A DNA stretch of 7,187 bases from an uncultured Burkholderiales bacterium (GTDB lineage Bacteria > Pseudomonadota > Gammaproteobacteria > Burkholderiales > Thiobacillaceae). The stretch is from contig CALAMX010000058.1 of assembly GCA_937925755.1 (NCBI GenBank), forward strand, positions 1 to 7,187, given 5' to 3'. The first letter of the stretch is position 1; each line of letters starts with the position of its first letter. Shown here piece after piece: positions 5,468-7,187 of this stretch. Position numbers and translations under genes: made by a program. Below the pieces are notes generated by a model. The model was not told where the DNA came from. It saw only the letters and a program-made list of their open reading frames with translations, and did no database searches.

Positions 5468-5917
5468 TTACTTGTCCAAGTCCCGGATCGCGTCGCGGAA
5501 GTCGTCCACGTCCTGGAAACTCTTGTAAACCGAAGCGAAGCGGATGTAGGCCACCTTGTCCAGGCGTTTGAGCTCGCCCATGACCAGCTCGCCGATGTAG
5601 CGCGAGCTGACCTCGCGTTCGCCCAAGGTGAGCAGCTTTTGCAGCACCCGGTTGATCGCTTCGTCGCTGAGTTCGGTGGGTACCGGCCGCTTGTGCAGGG
5701 CCCGACGGAAGCCCTCGCGCAGCTTGTCGAGCGAGAAGTCCTGCCGCTCGCCATCGCGTTTGACCACCGTCGGCAGGCGGATCTCCGCCGTCTCATACGT
5801 GGTGAAGCGCTTGTCGCAGGCCGCGCAGCGCCGCCGCCGGCGCACCGTGGCGCCGTCATCGGACAGCCGGGTCTCGGCGACCTGGGTGTCGGGATGACCG
5901 CAAAAGGGGCAACGCAT
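5468..5917 (-). CDS. nrdR: Transcriptional repressor NrdR
   Basis: NrdR represses ribonucleotide reductase genes by binding NrdR boxes and senses nucleotides through an ATP-cone. The 149 residues have the expected architecture: an N-terminal zinc ribbon MRCPFCGHPD with C3 and C6, then RRRRRCAACDKRFTTYE with C31 and C34, followed by an ATP-cone (about 49-139) starting LPTVVKRDGERQDFS. The MRCPFC start is universal in the family and fixes the ATG, although no Shine-Dalgarno is visible before it. It lies between glyA (63-nt spacer) and ribD (6-nt gap). I saw no NrdR box in the spacer and no ribonucleotide reductase gene in the window, so its targets lie elsewhere. Confidence 0.97.
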   Translation of the reverse strand: MRCPFCGHPDTQVAETRLSDDGATVRRRRRCAACDKRFTTYETAEIRLPTVVKRDGERQDFSLDKLREGFRRALHKRPVPTELSDEAINRVLQKLLTLGEREVSSRYIGELVMGELKRLDKVAYIRFASVYKSFQDVDDFRDAIRDLDK

Positions 5918-5940
5918 CAGGGGACGCGGTATCGGTTGCG

Positions 5941-5996
5941 GGTTTCAGCGTGTATGCCCGCGCCTTCGGCGCGCAGACGCTCACTGGCGTGAAACC
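5941..5996 (-). repeat. Nested inverted repeat at the glyA end and in the glyA-nrdR spacer
   Basis: Outer arms GGTTTCA (5941-5947) and TGAAACC (5990-5996) are exact complements. Inside are AGCGT (5947-5951) with ACGCT (5977-5981), and a core stem CGCGCC (5959-5964) with GGCGCG (5968-5973) around a 3-nt loop. Outer and middle stems share base 5947, and a one-sided bulge of about 9 nt separates them. The distal outer arm lies in the last codons of glyA. No T-run follows on either strand, so it is probably not an intrinsic terminator; it could be an mRNA processing or stability element, or a short dispersed intergenic repeat. Confidence 0.5.
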
Positions 5997-7187
5997 TGGC
6001 CACCATAGACCGGAAACGCCCGCGCAAGTTCTGCCACCTCGCCCTTGACCCGGGCAATCACCGCCTCGTCGTCGGGGGCGTCGAGCACATCGGCGATCAG
6101 GTGCGCCAAGCGCTCGGCCTCGATCTCGCGGAAGCCGCGCGTGGTCATCGCCGGCGTGCCGATGCGGATGCCGCTGGTGATGAAAGGCTTTTGCGGGTCG
6201 TTGGGGATGGCGTTCTTGTTGACCGTGATATGGGCGCGACCCAGGGCGGCCTCGGCGTCCTTGCCGGTGATCCCCTTGGCACGCAGATCGACCAGGAACA
6301 TGTGGCTCTCGGTGCGACCGGAGACGATCCTGAGACCCCGCTCCTCAGAGAGCACGCGCGCCATCACCCGGGCATTGCTCAGCACCTGCTCCTGGTAGGC
6401 GCGGAAGTCCTTGCCCATGGCCTCCTTGAAGGCCACCGCCTTGCCGGCGATGACATGCATCAGCGGACCACCCTGCAACCCCGGGAAGACGGCCGAATTG
6501 ATCGCCTTCTCGTGCTCTGCCTTCATGAGGACGATGCCGCCGCGCGGGCCGCGCAGGGTCTTGTGCGTGGTGGAGGTGACGACATCCGCATGGGGCACGG
6601 GGTTGGGATAGACGCCGGCGGCGATCAGGCCCGCGTAGTGGGCCATGTCCACCATGAAGATGGCGCCGATCTCCTTGGCCACGCGGGCGAAGCGCTCGAA
6701 ATCGATGCGCAACGAGAAGGCAGAGGCACCCGCGATGATCAGCTTGGGCCGGTGCTCGCGCGCGCGGGCCTCCATGCCGGCATAGTCGATGTCCTCGTTG
6801 GCATCCAACCCGTAGGCCACCACGTTGAACCACTTGCCGGACATGTTCAGCGCCATACCGTGCGTGAGGTGGCCGCCCTCGGCCAAGCTCATGCCCATGA
6901 TGGTGTCGCCCGGCTTGAGGAAGGCCATGAGCACTGCCTGGTTGGCCTGCGAGCCGGAATTGGGCTGCACGTTGGCCGCCTCCGCCCCGAACAGCTTCTT
7001 CGCCCGCTCGATGGCCAACTGCTCCGCCACGTCCACCCACTCGCAACCGCCGTAGTAGCGCTTGCCGGGATAGCCCTCGGCATACTTGTTGGTCAGCACC
7101 GAGCCCTGCGCCTGCATCACGGCGGGGCTCGCGTAGTTCTCGGAGGCGATCAGCTCGATGTGTTCCTCCTGCCGCCGGGCCTCGTTC
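5981..7187 (-). CDS. glyA: Serine hydroxymethyltransferase, N-terminus cut off by window edge
   Basis: GlyA is a PLP enzyme that interconverts serine and glycine with tetrahydrofolate, the main source of one-carbon units. About 401 residues are visible. The frame enters at the window edge with NEARRQEEHIELIASENY and continues without a start codon, so only about 15-20 residues are missing against the 417-residue E. coli protein. The GTG/ATG near 7120 are internal, not starts. Key blocks are the LTNKYAEGYPGKRYYGG segment, VQPNSGSQAN, MVDMAHYAGLIAAGVYPNP and TTHKTLRGPRGG, whose lysine (codon 6562-6560) forms the PLP aldimine, then NSAVFPGLQGGPLMHV and FITSGIRIGTPA. The C-terminus FPVYGGQVSRQ runs several residues past the usual ...YPVYA end, into an inverted repeat. 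Its linkage to nrdR is common in proteobacteria. Confidence 0.97.
   Translation of the reverse strand, partial: NEARRQEEHIELIASENYASPAVMQAQGSVLTNKYAEGYPGKRYYGGCEWVDVAEQLAIERAKKLFGAEAANVQPNSGSQANQAVLMAFLKPGDTIMGMSLAEGGHLTHGMALNMSGKWFNVVAYGLDANEDIDYAGMEARAREHRPKLIIAGASAFSLRIDFERFARVAKEIGAIFMVDMAHYAGLIAAGVYPNPVPHADVVTSTTHKTLRGPRGGIVLMKAEHEKAINSAVFPGLQGGPLMHVIAGKAVAFKEAMGKDFRAYQEQVLSNARVMARVLSEERGLRIVSGRTESHMFLVDLRAKGITGKDAEAALGRAHITVNKNAIPNDPQKPFITSGIRIGTPAMTTRGFREIEAERLAHLIADVLDAPDDEAVIARVKGEVAELARAFPVYGGQVSRQ

Overview
The window is a stretch of conserved housekeeping chromosome from a GC-rich proteobacterium. All nine recognisable genes lie on the minus strand, so the biological reading order runs from high to low coordinates. 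GlyA, NrdR and NusB have a beta/gamma-proteobacterial look. The order glyA-nrdR-ribD-ribE-ribB(X)-ribH-nusB-thiL-pgpA, and GlyA in particular, lean towards Betaproteobacteria, but this is recognition by eye, not a phylogeny. I see no mobile elements, CRISPR arrays, tRNA or rRNA genes.

Layout in transcription order: glyA (7187-5981, N-terminus cut by the window edge), a 63-nt spacer containing a nested inverted repeat, nrdR (5917-5468), ribD (5461-4376), a 437-nt gap without a recognisable gene (4375-3939), ribE (3938-3330), a RibB with a degenerate GTP-cyclohydrolase-II-like tail (3320-2226), ribH (2224-1757), nusB (1760-1317), thiL (1291-317) and pgpA (313-1, C-terminus cut by the window edge). 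From ribE to pgpA the genes overlap or are separated by at most 25 nt, which is the spacing of a single transcription unit.

Together the genes supply one-carbon units (GlyA), control ribonucleotide reductase expression (NrdR), carry out most of riboflavin synthesis (RibD, RibB, RibH, RibE), support antitermination and rRNA transcription (NusB), make thiamine diphosphate (ThiL) and make phosphatidylglycerol (PgpA). The first committed riboflavin enzyme, GTP cyclohydrolase II, is not intact here: the C-terminal half of the RibBA-like protein has no cysteines, so the zinc site is gone and a separate ribA should exist elsewhere in the genome.

The least ordinary part is the ribD-ribE gap. It holds a good -10 hexamer (TACAAT) with a poor -35 at 17 bp, a 7-bp-arm inverted repeat overlapping that promoter, a perfect 9-bp GC-rich hairpin just before the ribE ribosome binding site, and a minus-strand frame with coding-like base composition that I cannot assign. 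No FMN riboswitch is visible. I found no evidence for a new biological system; the findings are local regulatory and protein-variant observations.
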